Origin: Mycteria americana
Taxonomy: Eukaryota > Chordata > Aves > Ciconiiformes > Ciconiidae
NCBI RefSeq assembly: GCF_035582795.1
Contig: NC_134373.1
Coordinates: 12,015,501 to 12,079,500 of the forward strand
Reading direction: 5' to 3'
DNA: 64,000 nt
Part shown: positions 44,407 to 55,140 of the stretch, piece by piece
Numbering within the stretch: the stretch's first letter is position 1
Layout: the number at the start of each line of letters is the position of its first letter
Notes under the pieces: generated by a model
What the model saw: the letters and a program-made list of their open reading frames with translations, nothing else
Told to the model about the DNA's origin: nothing
Database searches by the model: none
Program-made: the position numbers and the translations under genes

Positions 44407-47400
44407 GTGAGTGCCCGCCGCCCGCGCCCGGCACGCCGCCTCCGCTTCTCCCTTCGCCGCCGGCCTCGGGCCCGGCTCCGCCGAGCAAGCCCAGTGGTGT
44501 AAGGGGGGAGGTCGCCGCAGGGCCTGGTGGCGGGCCCGCTTGCCCGCCGCGGGAGGGTTGCCGCCGGGGGCACTTGAGCAGCCTGCGGCCACGCCGCTGC
44601 GCACGGGTGTTCCCTCAGCCTGCCGGAGGCCGGCAGCGGCCGTCCCTGCTGTGCCGTGGGGCCGGGCTGAACCGCGGGAGGGAGGGAGGGAGGGAGGGAG
44701 GGAAGTGGCGGGCCCTGGCCTGCGGGTGCAGCGACTCCGTGAGGCGCGGCGCTCGCCATCCCCGCCGGGCGTTAGCAGCCAGCCGCTGCCTGCGGGGGAT
44801 GTCCCCGGCGGCCTGGGAGCGCCGCAAGGTCACGCAGTCCTTGGGGAGAAGCGGTTACACCGGCAAGCGCGGAGGCTGCGGGCCAGGACGTGGCGGGGAC
44901 GCTTGTAGGGGCTGCCTTGGGCTTCCCGGACGCTTCAGCCAAACGCTCTTCCCCGCCGGCGGCGCCGGGCGTGCGCCGTTAGCAGGCAGCGCGCTGGGCA
45001 GGGCTGCGCACGCCGCGGGGTGCTCCTGCGGACCCTGCAGGTGCAACCGAGACGTTTTGTGCGGCGTTCTTGGTCGCTCGTTCTCTGTATTCTACAAACT
45101 TTTTTACAGAGGTCGTACCTTGAAGGAGAATTGGGCAAGGGCAGAGCTGCCCTTGCTCTTGCAGTGATACTTTCTTCATATGGTTCTACTAACATGAGAA
45201 ATCGGCATTTCTTAAAACTTGGTGTAAAATACTCACGGTCCTAAGTCTGGCTGCTCATTTCTGTTAAGAGGATCAGAGGTGTTATCTTCACAGAATAAAA
45301 ATGAACGCGGTTGGCAGCCTTTTCCCTTTGTTGCTTTAACGTTAGTTGGGGGGACACACATCTTTCATGTATCTCTTGTTCATGCTCCACCTGTAACTTT
45401 ATTTTCTCCCAATTTTAAAGTGTGTGTGTCTATTGATAAATGTCAGTAAAGGGCGTGTGGATGCTAGGCCTTGTTTCTAGTAGTTTCTACGAGTGTGGGC
45501 TCTGGGTACCTGTCTAGTGGAGCACTATCTCCATGTGACTTGGCAAGTTGCCATATCTTTCTTTCTAAATCAAAGCAAGTTCCTTCTTCCTGACCCCTGC
45601 TTGTTGGGATTTGGTGCTTGGTGTTTAGTTAGACTGCTGCTTCTGAAATGCAGCCAAGTAGCAGTAAGTAGTTGCAAAAAAACCCACCCAAAACCTAACA
45701 AAAAAAAAAAAGAACCACCCAACAAAAAAAGCCACCCTAACTCTGCTTAAGCAGAGGCAGATATTGAAGCAGTCAATGTAGAATTATGCCTACCTTCCTA
45801 TTTTTAGGGGCTTAAACCTAAACTTTCTTTGTAAAGTTGCAGTCTCTTTGTAGGAGTCAATACAAGTAACAGCACTCTCGCTTCAGACTTCCCACTTTGG
45901 AGGCTGTGTATCATTATGTGAAATGCTAAGGTTTAAAAGTACCTGAAAAAGACTGGTAGGAGGTACCTGGCTAGACTTTTGCTGCTTTACTATAAAACAC
46001 TCCACTACAGGAATAAAAATGCAACTGTCCCAAGAGGTCCTTAATCATCATTAAATCTAGCTGTGAACTGAATGTATTGCATATGATCAATAATTAGGCT
46101 CACCAAAGTATAGTAACTAAGGGATTGGGATTAAAAGCCTGCAGAGCTTTTCAGCCAGAGGAGGAAGCTGCTCCATCTGGGGGTGGTTTATTCCCCCAGC
46201 TGGAGTAGATCATCCTACAGCCAGACTGTTGGGATTGCCCAGCATCTGCTTGTGTCTTTAGCAATTTCTGATGCAATCAAAGGTGGCATGTGTTTGCTAC
46301 TATTAAAAATAAATGCTCAGCAGTTTTCTTAAACTATTAATTTCCCTCAAAAGAGAAATAAGTTTTTTTTTTAACTCTTTTAAATTGCAATTTCCCTGTA
46401 GTGTTCCTCTTGTTACCATGTACAATTACTTCCACAGGCAGGAAAAGCATTTAGGAAATTTCTTCCCCTCTTTGATCGTGTTCTGGTTGAACGATGTGCG
46501 GCTGAGACAGTAACCAAAGGAGGCATCATGATTCCAGAAAAAGCTCAAGGGAAAGTGCTACAAGCGACAGTAGTAGCAGTTGGATCGGGAGCCAGAGGAA
46601 AGGTAAATATCCTGAGGCGTTACACTTGGGTAGAATTAGTAATAGTGTGGTGGTGGCTGGAATGTTATCATAAGAAAGGGACGGTTGCAGTGTAAATTTA
46701 GTGATAGCTCAGAAAAATGGATGGCGGTGATGAGTGAAGTTGGAAGTGCAGATTCAAAGAGGAGGTAGAAATCTCAAGTCCTCCTGGCTGGTTCTGACCT
46801 TGAATTCCACCATTCCTTTCATAATTTGTAAAATGGAAAATCCTTGCCTTTTAAAAATCAATATTATTTATCGATACTTATAAGCAGTTTTAAATAGTAG
46901 TGGTGTGGGTTTTGGTAGGTTTTTGGGGGGTTTTTTGCGTTTTGGGTGGGTTTTTTGGTGGTGGGTTGTTTTGTTTTGTTTTTAATTTTAAATACATAAA
47001 CAGCGTTTTGGGGGATATCTTGTTTCATCATTTCTCAGCTAAAACCTTGAAGGACCAGCAGCCTTCTTTGTTAAAATGATAACATGCCCGAATTTCTGTG
47101 ACTTGGGAGCAGGGTAGAATCCCAGAATGTGGCATTCACTGGCTTGTGCTGTGCAAAGTATCATTGTCCATAAGGATTAGGCTTAGCGGCCAAAAGAAAA
47201 TCAGGAATCAAAAGAAACAAGTGTTAAATAGTTAAACAACTATTTAACAAAAAAATATTTATGCATGTTGAATATGCATCTGGGATCATAAAAAAAGACA
47301 GTCTTCACAAAAATGACAATGGCTATGGGCTTCAGCATCAGAAGGGTTTTTTCCCCACCAAAGTAGTGTTCAGTTAGTAGCAATGGTGGAAAACAGGTTA

Positions 47401-48795
47401 AATTTCAACTCGGGCATGTTGACTCAGACTTTTTCTTTACCATGAGTCCCTCTGTACATACCGTGCTGTTCTGTGTCGGTATGGGACTTCTAAAGCTTTG
47501 TATTGTGAAATGGTGCTAATATTTAACTAATGTGCTGATATTTTATTTATAATACAAAAACATAATTAAACTTTATCAGGTGTTTCTAAACAACTGATTT
47601 GTCAGCAACAGTGAGAAGTTGATCAAAGTAACAAAGATGGGAAGGTACTTTTAACTGGCACTTGGAGAAATTAGCCTCAGCTATAGAATATGGAAAGGGA
47701 CTTTCTCCCTTCATTTTAGAAAGGGGTTTCATGATCTGTCACTTAATTTCTGATGTTTCTTGGGTGTTTTTTTCTTTAAGTGAAGTCCTATTCAGTATGT
47801 CAAGTGAAGACCTCACAGTTGTATTTACACTCAAAACTAAATAAAAATTAATTATATTCAGAAAATGACAGCAGTTCTACTGCCTAAATATTGTAGGACT
47901 CCAATACTTGAGAATTGGCTGGTGTGCTTTTCTTCCTAGTAAACCTGTATATTTTTGTTGTACAGTAAAACTAGAATACAGAGTTGTTGTGATTTCCTGA
48001 ATGCTTTATATGTGGATGGATCATTGTAGTTTGGAGAAATTCTATTAATTACATCTGTCTATATTGTGGAAAACTGAGGATTTATTTTTTTCTTTCAGAA
48101 TGGTGAGATTCAGCCAGTGAGCGTAAAAGTTGGTGAAAAGGTTTTGCTACCAGAATATGGTGGTACTAAGATTGTACTAGAAGATAAGGTAGGTTTCCCA
48201 ACTTTGTGAATGCAAATTAAGCTGGCTCCCAAAACATCATACTGCCAGTGATAAATACTGCAGTTACTCCATAGGGTTAGCAGCATTGAAGAAATGCAGT
48301 TGTTGGTATTCTAGTGGCAGCAGCTGAATCCAGGCAGCTTCTGGTACCTGTAGCACTTGCTACTTCCACACTGCTTAAAAGGAAGTAACGAAAGAAACCT
48401 CTGGCTGGACAAAGTGGCTCTGTATGCCAGGCATATATATAGTAGAGGGAGCCCTAAAAGACTTTGAAATTACTGTCCTTGATTTTGACAGGGAAAGCTT
48501 GCAGAATTGTCTTCTAACAGTTCTTGAACTTCCTACAACTAAAATTAGGAACTTGGTAGCTTTCCCAAAGGGTATCTTAAGAACAACAACAAAAAAAATC
48601 TTTTCAAGAAGACAAGAGGTAGAGCTAGTGTTGGTTAGCTCACTTTTGATTTTGTACTTCATGACTGTGGTAGCCCTGACTTCAGAACAAGACAGTTTGC
48701 AAAATAACTGATACGACAGGTACTAATGTTTCTTTTCTTTGCAGGACTACTACTTGTTTAGAGATGGTGACATTCTTGGGAAGTACGTGGACTGA
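44404..48795 (+). CDS. HSPE1: HSPE1, mitochondrial co-chaperonin Hsp10
   Basis: Heptameric lid (GroES homologue) of the mitochondrial chaperonin, partner of HSPD1 in the matrix. Four exons join in phase: 44404-44406, 46438-46602, 48099-48188 and 48745-48795, giving 309 nt and 102 residues, the family length. MAGKAFRKFLPLFDRVLVE opens the beta-barrel. The mobile loop TVTKGGIMIPEKAQGK carries the hydrophobic IMI triplet that docks on Hsp60 (IML in human as I recall). EYGGTKIVLED forms the roof region and DGDILGKYVD is the C-terminus. The first coding exon contains only the start codon. Introns are 44407-46437, 46603-48098 and 48189-48744. It shares the bidirectional heat-shock promoter with HSPD1. 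Confidence 0.98.
44676..44704 (+). repeat. (GGGA)n microsatellite, G-quadruplex-prone
   Basis: About seven consecutive GGGA units in HSPE1 intron 1, 270 bases after the exon 1 donor, on the transcribed-sense strand. More than four G-triplets with single-base loops is a classic quadruplex-forming pattern. Confidence 0.8.
46269..46278 (+). promoter_or_regulatory. HSPE1: C/EBP-ATF composite-like element in HSPE1 intron 1
   Basis: TGATGCAATC matches the C/EBP-ATF response element core (TGATGNAAN) and the CHOP-type TGCAAT core linked to mitochondrial stress genes. It lies 160 bases before exon 2 rather than in the promoter, and short motifs occur by chance. Confidence 0.25.
46438..46602 (+). CDS. 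HSPE1: HSPE1 coding exon 2
   Basis: 165 nt, residues 2-56: AGKAFRKFLPLFDRVLVERC, the mobile loop AAETVTKGGIMIPEKAQGK, then VVAVGSGARGK. Acceptor tccacag, donor GGAAAG|gtaaat. Confidence 0.98.
46893..46990 (+). repeat. T/G-rich low-complexity tract
   Basis: About 100 bases made almost only of T and G with many GGGTTTT-like blocks, inside HSPE1 intron 2. No regular unit length, so simple-sequence expansion rather than an interstitial telomere array (no TTAGGG units). Confidence 0.7.
48099..48188 (+). CDS. HSPE1: HSPE1 coding exon 3
   Basis: 90 nt, residues 57-86: NGEIQPVSVKVGEKVLLPEY, then GGTKIVLEDK. Acceptor tctttcag, donor GATAAG|gtaggt. Confidence 0.98.
48745..48795 (+). CDS. HSPE1: HSPE1 coding exon 4 with stop
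   Basis: 51 nt, residues 87-102 (DYYLFRDGDILGKYVD) and TGA at 48793-48795. Acceptor ctttgcag. Confidence 0.98.
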   Translation, partial: DYYLFRDGDILGKYVD

Positions 48796-48936
48796 ACTTG
48801 TTGCCGTTACCAGTCATCCATTCCACTAAAATGCTGAAATTTTTCTTTCATCATGTAAATAATGTCCTTTATTTTATAATAAGCAGGCATTGAGTCTCTG
48901 AAATAATTTGTGATCTCACTGTAATGATGGAACACA

Positions 48937-48942
48937 AATAAA
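48937..48942 (+). terminator. HSPE1: HSPE1 poly(A) signal
   Basis: AATAAA 142 bases after the stop codon, followed by a GT-containing downstream stretch. A second AATAAA at 49085-49090 could give a longer 3' UTR. Confidence 0.75.
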
Positions 48943-48959
48943 AATATGTACAGTCAGAA

Positions 48960-51900
48960 ATCAGTTGTTCTTGGTTGAGTTCCATTGAACAGTGAAATTC
49001 AGATGACCACCAACCAGCCTTAATTATTCCAAACAATATCATTTTATATCCTTATCTCTGTACTGAAATTGTAAAGGTCTTTACAATAAACTTCTAAAAC
49101 TATTCTGCTTCGTCTCAGTTTCTGCTGCTCAGTGGAACTGAGTCTGAATTGTGTAATGAACTAATCTCTCCGAAACAATTCCATTCTAGTAACACATTAT
49201 TTTCCCTAAACTTGCATGAAGTTGGGAGATGAGTTTAAAATGGTTATCACACAGCTGCAGTGATGAAGGGGACTTTCAGCTAGCTCCCTTGCACAGTGAA
49301 CTTTATGTTAAAATAACATGGTTTTTGAACTTCTGTCTTAGCAATAGCTTAGATACTGGGATACTGGAAGACTAATGCACACAAACCACCTTGCCACAAC
49401 CAGCCTGTCCCAGAGTAGGCTAAAAGGAGCTTGGTACTAGTCATACCTGGGCTAGAACAAAATCATCCAGTTCATAGATGAAGCAGATAAGAATTACAAT
49501 GCTTCTTACATATGTCTCACTGAATTTTGTCTCAGAAAACAAGTAACTTTCCTCCAGAAGTTAAATTGGGCACAACTGGGGCTGCTGCTGATCTTAAAGC
49601 AAATTTCTTTACTGATTACTGCATGATCTCAGGTCAGATCTCCAGCTTTCCCATAACTTAGTAAAGAGTTGATTTGATAAATTGTATCTCCTTTATCCTT
49701 AGTGCAACATTCTTAAATAGCAAGACACTTACTGAAGTCATGCTGAAGCAACAAATTTGCTTATTTTAACCACCCTGTCTTGCCTTGGAAAAGGATCCAA
49801 GGTTCTTTCAGGAGTACACAAATCTGCACTTGATACAGTGTGTTCCTAATGATGCCTTCGGAGTTGGTATGCATATGTTGCCCAGTGCAGTCTGAGAACA
49901 TACTCTGCCTTAAAATGTTTTGATGTAGTCTCATGTGAAATAAATCTATACAGACTGTTGTTGCTACTGAAACTTTAATAGCAGTAGTTAAATGGTACTT
50001 AAGTCTCATTACATTCAAGCTGTTCAAACATTGCTAGATACACTATAAGCCTTATTTTCTTCTGGAGATAACAGGAAAGGACTAATGAAAAATACTTTTC
50101 AGAACTTCAGTAGCTGTAGTGGGGAACTTCAGCTTTGACATACGCTGAAACATGATGTATTTTCTGCCAGGGCAGTTTTGGGTCCCTCCTCCCCACAGCT
50201 AAACTTCAGTACAGAGGTGAGCTGGAGCCACTTTTTCACCTAGATGCCAATTATCCCCCAGCTATTCCATTAGGAGCTACATTTGACAATCTTGGCTATA
50301 ATGTCTTTTGCTCCCTGTAGCTGGGTGGGGTGCTGCTTGCTGGCTGGTTACCACCTACCTATTTCAGAGCTGTAGGCAAACCAGGCAAAAGTTACACCAT
50401 TCAGGTGGTTAAACTCCCACTGAACTGAAATATGTGCCAACAGGGAAGATGCTAAATAAAAAAATTATGTTTTAGTATAAAAGGCCTACTTCTTGAAATC
50501 TACCCTATGGCAGTTTTACTTTAGTAGTTACAGCAGTGCACATTACAGCTGAAACTGTAATGAACCACAAACTCATTGAGAAGCATTATCTTCCACTAGA
50601 GCAAACATGCTTTTATCTGCCATGATAAGGTAGGTATTCTGGTGTAGTCACATACCAAAGAGGGGAAGGTATTTAACGCATTTACAAACTACTTACCTTA
50701 TGGAAACTAGATGACATCTCAATGAGAAAAAGATGCAGTTGGAAGCAACTCCCAACAGAGAAATGTTCAGGCCTAATGTTTCAGCATTTCTTTCACTAAT
50801 GTCTTTTAGAGACACACTTCACATAGGGTCCCCACTCACAGCAAATAATTTCACAATGTTTACAGATCTTGTTTATAAGAAGCAACTGCAAGCTGTGGGG
50901 GTGCAATCTGAGGGCAGGTGACCCAGAGGAAGCACATACCCCCTTACTACTTGCGCTGCTTACCTTCAGCCCCAAATGCTGTACTCCTCAGCCAAGGCAG
51001 CACCACCGTACCAGCCCACTCCCCAGCAGCCTTACACTGAACTCGCACTGCAGTGCTGCCAAGCGCGCACCACACAAGCCTCTCTTCCCCCTGACTGTAC
51101 CTCCAATCCATGCTTTCAGCCCCAGCAGATTTTCAGCAGCTTGGTATCATGCTTATTTAATAAAATAATTAGCATGGCTGTATCTACTAGTGTTTACATA
51201 ACTGATTAAAAACAAAAGTCACAGTTTCATGAAAACTTTCATGGGAATAAGTAATTTATGTATGTGGAAAATGAAAAAAGCATTCCTGGGCCTAATCAAA
51301 TGGAGGGCATGCTTGAGTGTCTAATGGATTGACAGACGGAGAACATTTTATTCTTGCACCATGAGGCTATCACTGCAAGCAAGGACAAGGTAACTGTTAC
51401 ATAGCCAAGGCGATCCATCTGCTGTTACTGCTTTTTAGTCCATGACTGCACGCCAAATTCTATAACCCCCAGGTGCTATAGGGGAGGACAGAATCAATCA
51501 CAAATACTCTTTCTTTGCTGTGTTGTTCCTCCAGGAATTTAGACTTCTTTTTTCCACTGTTTAGTCTAGACTATTTCAAAGCTCCGATTTTGGCAAAAAT
51601 GTTACATATTGCCCTACTTGCTTTTGGGGGGGATACCGTCCTTCCCAGCCTTTCCTCAGGCTGTCTGACTCATAAGGAAACAAGGTGGACTCATCTACTT
51701 TTGCTACTTTCCTTTCTTAACATTTCAGCACAGCTTCCATTAGCAGCAACTATACTGTTTTCAGAAAATGTTTATCGTCCTGGTCATGTTATCCTGCCAT
51801 AGTAAGAAAAGGATGAAACTTTTACACACTAGTGGAGAAGAAAGGAAGGCCAGGTCTCTAACAGCACAGGAATAGTCAGTAAGATTTTGGCCAAATATTC

Positions 51901-53950
51901 CATTTTCACTCTTGAAGGTCATAAGGCAATGAGAACCAGGTGAGAACCAAAAAGTGAAATTATAGTTGATCAGATTTTGTTTAAAAACAACTTGAAATCC
52001 AATAAAACAAAAATAACGAGCAGCTTCCAAGAATACAGGGTTGATTATCAAGGGGCAATGCAAGAGACCTACAGACTTTAACATCCTCATTAAGAAACAC
52101 AGCAGATTTCTCTCCTTTTTCTGCAAAACCGTAAGCCAGTTGCAGATTGAACTAACAGATATGTATTTCTTTCTGAGAGGTATTTCTTCACAGCCAGATT
52201 TGTTTGCATTTTAGAAGAAAGATGTCCATGAAATAAAAGTCAGGGACAAATGGAAATGTCAAGTACCCAACTCTTCTGTGCTTTAGATATCAATTAAACC
52301 TTGAAAATGATGATAGAAAAAAAACCCAAACCAAAACCAAACAAATTGCTGAACTTTTAACAGGATTTAAACAGCGAGAATTGCTTTTATTTTGGGACTG
52401 GCTAATTATAATATCAATCTCATTAAAAATTAATGTTGCATTACAGCTGATCTAATGAGGTATAGGACATTTCTACCCTTCATTCTAATGCACTGATTTC
52501 TCCCAACGTCGTTAACCTTCTCAGGGTTTCTTAGACAAACTGCCAGAAGTGCTGAGTTCCACCGTGTGCCTCAAATAGCTAACACGTCTGGGGCAGGAAT
52601 GCTGACCAGGAGTAAAAAAGTAACTAATGCAAACCGAACTCTGGTGCCTAAAGTTAGGAATGCCACCTCTGTGTTACAGTGTAACATGAACGGAGCTGGC
52701 ATTGCTGTCAATGTAAACCGCTGGTTAGCCGGGTGCATGCACCCGGGCAGGAGATGACCCCGTTCCCTATTTCTCATCGCTCGCACATTGTCCAGCTTTC
52801 AGCTCTAACCTGGCCTCCAAAAGAAGGCAGGATCCTGGTCATGGCATTGCCCAAGCAAAATAAGTACTCAAAATGCACTTTGCTTTCTGATGGGAAAACC
52901 TAATTAGAGATTTTTCAATGTTTTCAATTCAGAAATGTTTCACATACTCTAACTCTCATTGGGTAGAAGGAAGAGGTTTTAACATGGGGACGCACGTGTT
53001 ATTTAGAGCGAATGAATTGAGCAGGGGGGGGACACCACACCTAGCATTCACTCTGTAATGCAGTGGAAGCAGGGGAATCACCAGGTACCAGTGTTCTCCA
53101 CTTTTCAGGAAACAACACACAACTGCAACCATTTATTTGTTGGTTGTATAAGGGGAGGTATCTCATCTCTACCTTGTTTTTCCATCATTCTTGCTCACAG
53201 ACAGAAGCAATTCACCCTTACTTACCTATTCTGTACTCCTTCCTACCACCTATTCCCTAGAAACAGAGCAGCTTCCAAATAATTTTCTTCTTGCTTATCC
53301 TACAGAAATAACATGAGCCACTCCAGTCTTCCAAAGTGTCTACTTGCTTGTAACAGGGACCTATTTATTAGCCAACTATAAGCTAATAGTGCCTTTTGTA
53401 TGTTTTCTTCCCAGATACAGTCAACACATGTAACACCTGACTTGTAAACCTTGAAACCCAAGCTAACCCTGTTTTCCCTTAGCCCAGCAGTGCACCGCTG
53501 CACACCAAACTCACAAGTCTGTCAATCCTGCCTTTGAAGACCTAGAAAGGCTTCGAACCTACTTCGTTTGAAGTATTTTGCCCTAAATCACTGTTGTTGG
53601 GGGTTTTTATTCATTATTTTTAGCATTAACAACTATGTATCTTTGATAGAGGACTTGAAATACTTTAAAAAATTCACACCCTTGTGGTTTACATTGTACA
53701 AAATTTCATAGATTCAGTTGTGTTGTACGGAGACTTGTATAGAGCAAGTGAGGACTGACCCTGCGGGAGAGCATGCACAGTCAGATGCCGACAGAGGGAT
53801 ACTGATGAAACGGGATGAAATCTGAAGAATGCATTTTCTCAACAACCAGTCATCTCGTTAATCTCTGGAGACCTCGTCTCACAAAACCAACAACTCTGCT
53901 CACTGCTACAGCCCTGTCGTCGTTAAACCGGCCTCACCGTGCACCTCACA
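48960..53950. other. Intergenic region between HSPE1 and MOB4
   Basis: About 5 kb between two plus-strand genes. I see no supportable gene, RNA gene or recognisable transposon. Frames such as 51515-51802 and 51761-52126 lack context. An 18-base perfect palindrome lies at 52729-52746. In human, read-through HSPE1-MOB4 transcripts cross the equivalent interval (from memory). Confidence 0.6.
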
Positions 53951-53989
53951 CTTCCTCAGGCAGGCACCGAGCGACCTGGACAGAACGTG

Positions 53990-55140
53990 GCAGGGACCAC
54001 CATTAAACCTGTCCCCACCTCCCGGGTGTGTGCGCGGGGGTGTTGTCCCTCACGCACACAAGGCTCACAGGAAAGCTCTGCTTTCGAAGAAGCTCCCCAG
54101 GCAACCCACGGGTGCCCGCACGGCGCTGACCCACGGAGAGGCCCGAGCCGCCAGGCAAGCGGCCGCGGCTTCCCCGGGCCCCCAGCGCCGCGCGGGGAAC
54201 GGCTCTTCCGCGCACCCCCGCGGCCAGGAGAAGGAGCAGCACGTACCGCAGCGCCGACGGGGAAGAGAGGAGAGCGCAGGGGAGGGGAAGAGGGCAGACG
54301 AGAGGAGGGAAGGGGCCGGGCCCGGCCTCGCCTCCCGCCGCCCCTCAGGGCCGCCTCCCGGCTCCTCTCGCGAGAAGCCCCGCCCGCCGCTGTTCCCGCT
54401 CCCCGCCGCGCGGCGGCCGTTGCGCGCCCGTGGCTGTTCCGCCCCCCCTTCCCTCCCTCCCTCCGCCGGAGGCCGCGGCAGCGGCAGCCGCAGCGCCCGT
54501 TCCTCCCCCTCGCCCGCCGCCCCGCCCGGCGCTGCCGCATCCGGGTCCTGGCGCCGCTGTCACTATGGTCATGGCGGAGGGGACGGCAGTGCTGAGGCGG
54601 AACAGGCCGGGCACCAAGGCCCAGGTGAGGCGCCGCCGCCGCGCGGCCCGCGGCCGGCTCGCGCGCGGGGACGGGCAGCGCCGCCGCCCAGGCGCCGGGC
54701 CCGGCTGGCCGTCGGGGCGTCGCCGCGGGCCTCGCCGGGCCTACCGGGGCCCAGCGCAGCCCGCCGGGCCGCCGGGGCGGGCAGGCTGCGGCGGCGGGCC
54801 CCGCTCCGCGGGATCGCTTTGTTCCCCGCGGCCGGGCCTCGGCCTGGGCGAGACCCGGCCGCGGGGGAGCGGGGCGCGGGCCGGGGGGCCGCGGCGGCTG
54901 CCTTCCCCCCCGGGGCGCTTGTCTGCCAGGCCCGGGAGAAAAGGTCGCTGCGGCACCGGCTGCCCCTCGGCTCTCCGGCGGGGCGAGCGCCGTGCTTCTC
55001 TGGGGTTTCCAGGCTCCGGTTCGGGAGCGCAAGTCGTGCCACGGCCGGTTGGCTGCTGGGATCCAGCCGCGTCCCGGGGCCTGATGGCTGTTACCGGCGG
55101 TGCGCTCCCGGCGCCGCGGATATCGATAGCGTTGGCGAGC
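53990..55140. promoter_or_regulatory. MOB4: MOB4 CpG-island promoter
   Basis: GC- and CpG-rich block spanning MOB4 exon 1, with GC boxes and a CCCT-rich stretch (about 54441-54468) but no TATA box near the start. Very long frames on both strands here (358 and 372 codons) are products of composition: they overlap each other and the real exon in other frames. Confidence 0.75.
54565..54624 (+). CDS. MOB4: MOB4 coding exon 1
   Basis: 60 nt, residues 1-20, [20 protein letters not shown]. Donor GCCCAG|gtgagg. Start chosen at the first ATG; codon 3 is an alternative. Confidence 0.96.

Larger units (their letters stand above)
43040..45070. promoter_or_regulatory. CpG island of the HSPD1/HSPE1 head-to-head promoter
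   Basis: About 2 kb of very GC- and CpG-rich DNA covering HSPD1 intron 1 and exon 1, the shared promoter, and HSPE1 exon 1 with the start of its intron 1. Frames of up to 279 codons on both strands here are composition artefacts. Confidence 0.85.

Noticed and set aside
43219-45167. Open frames of 111-279 codons on both strands around the chaperonin promoter
   Set aside because: Same composition artefact in the HSPD1/HSPE1 island. The true coding content here is only the HSPE1 start codon and HSPD1 non-coding exon 1.
46722-46797. C/D-box snoRNA candidate in HSPE1 intron 2 (GTGATGA at 46727, CTGA near 46794)
   Set aside because: The bases flanking the two boxes do not form a terminal stem, and no convincing D' box or guide region is seen.
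46893-46990. Interstitial telomeric repeat
   Set aside because: The T/G-rich tract has no TTAGGG units or regular period; it is low-complexity sequence.
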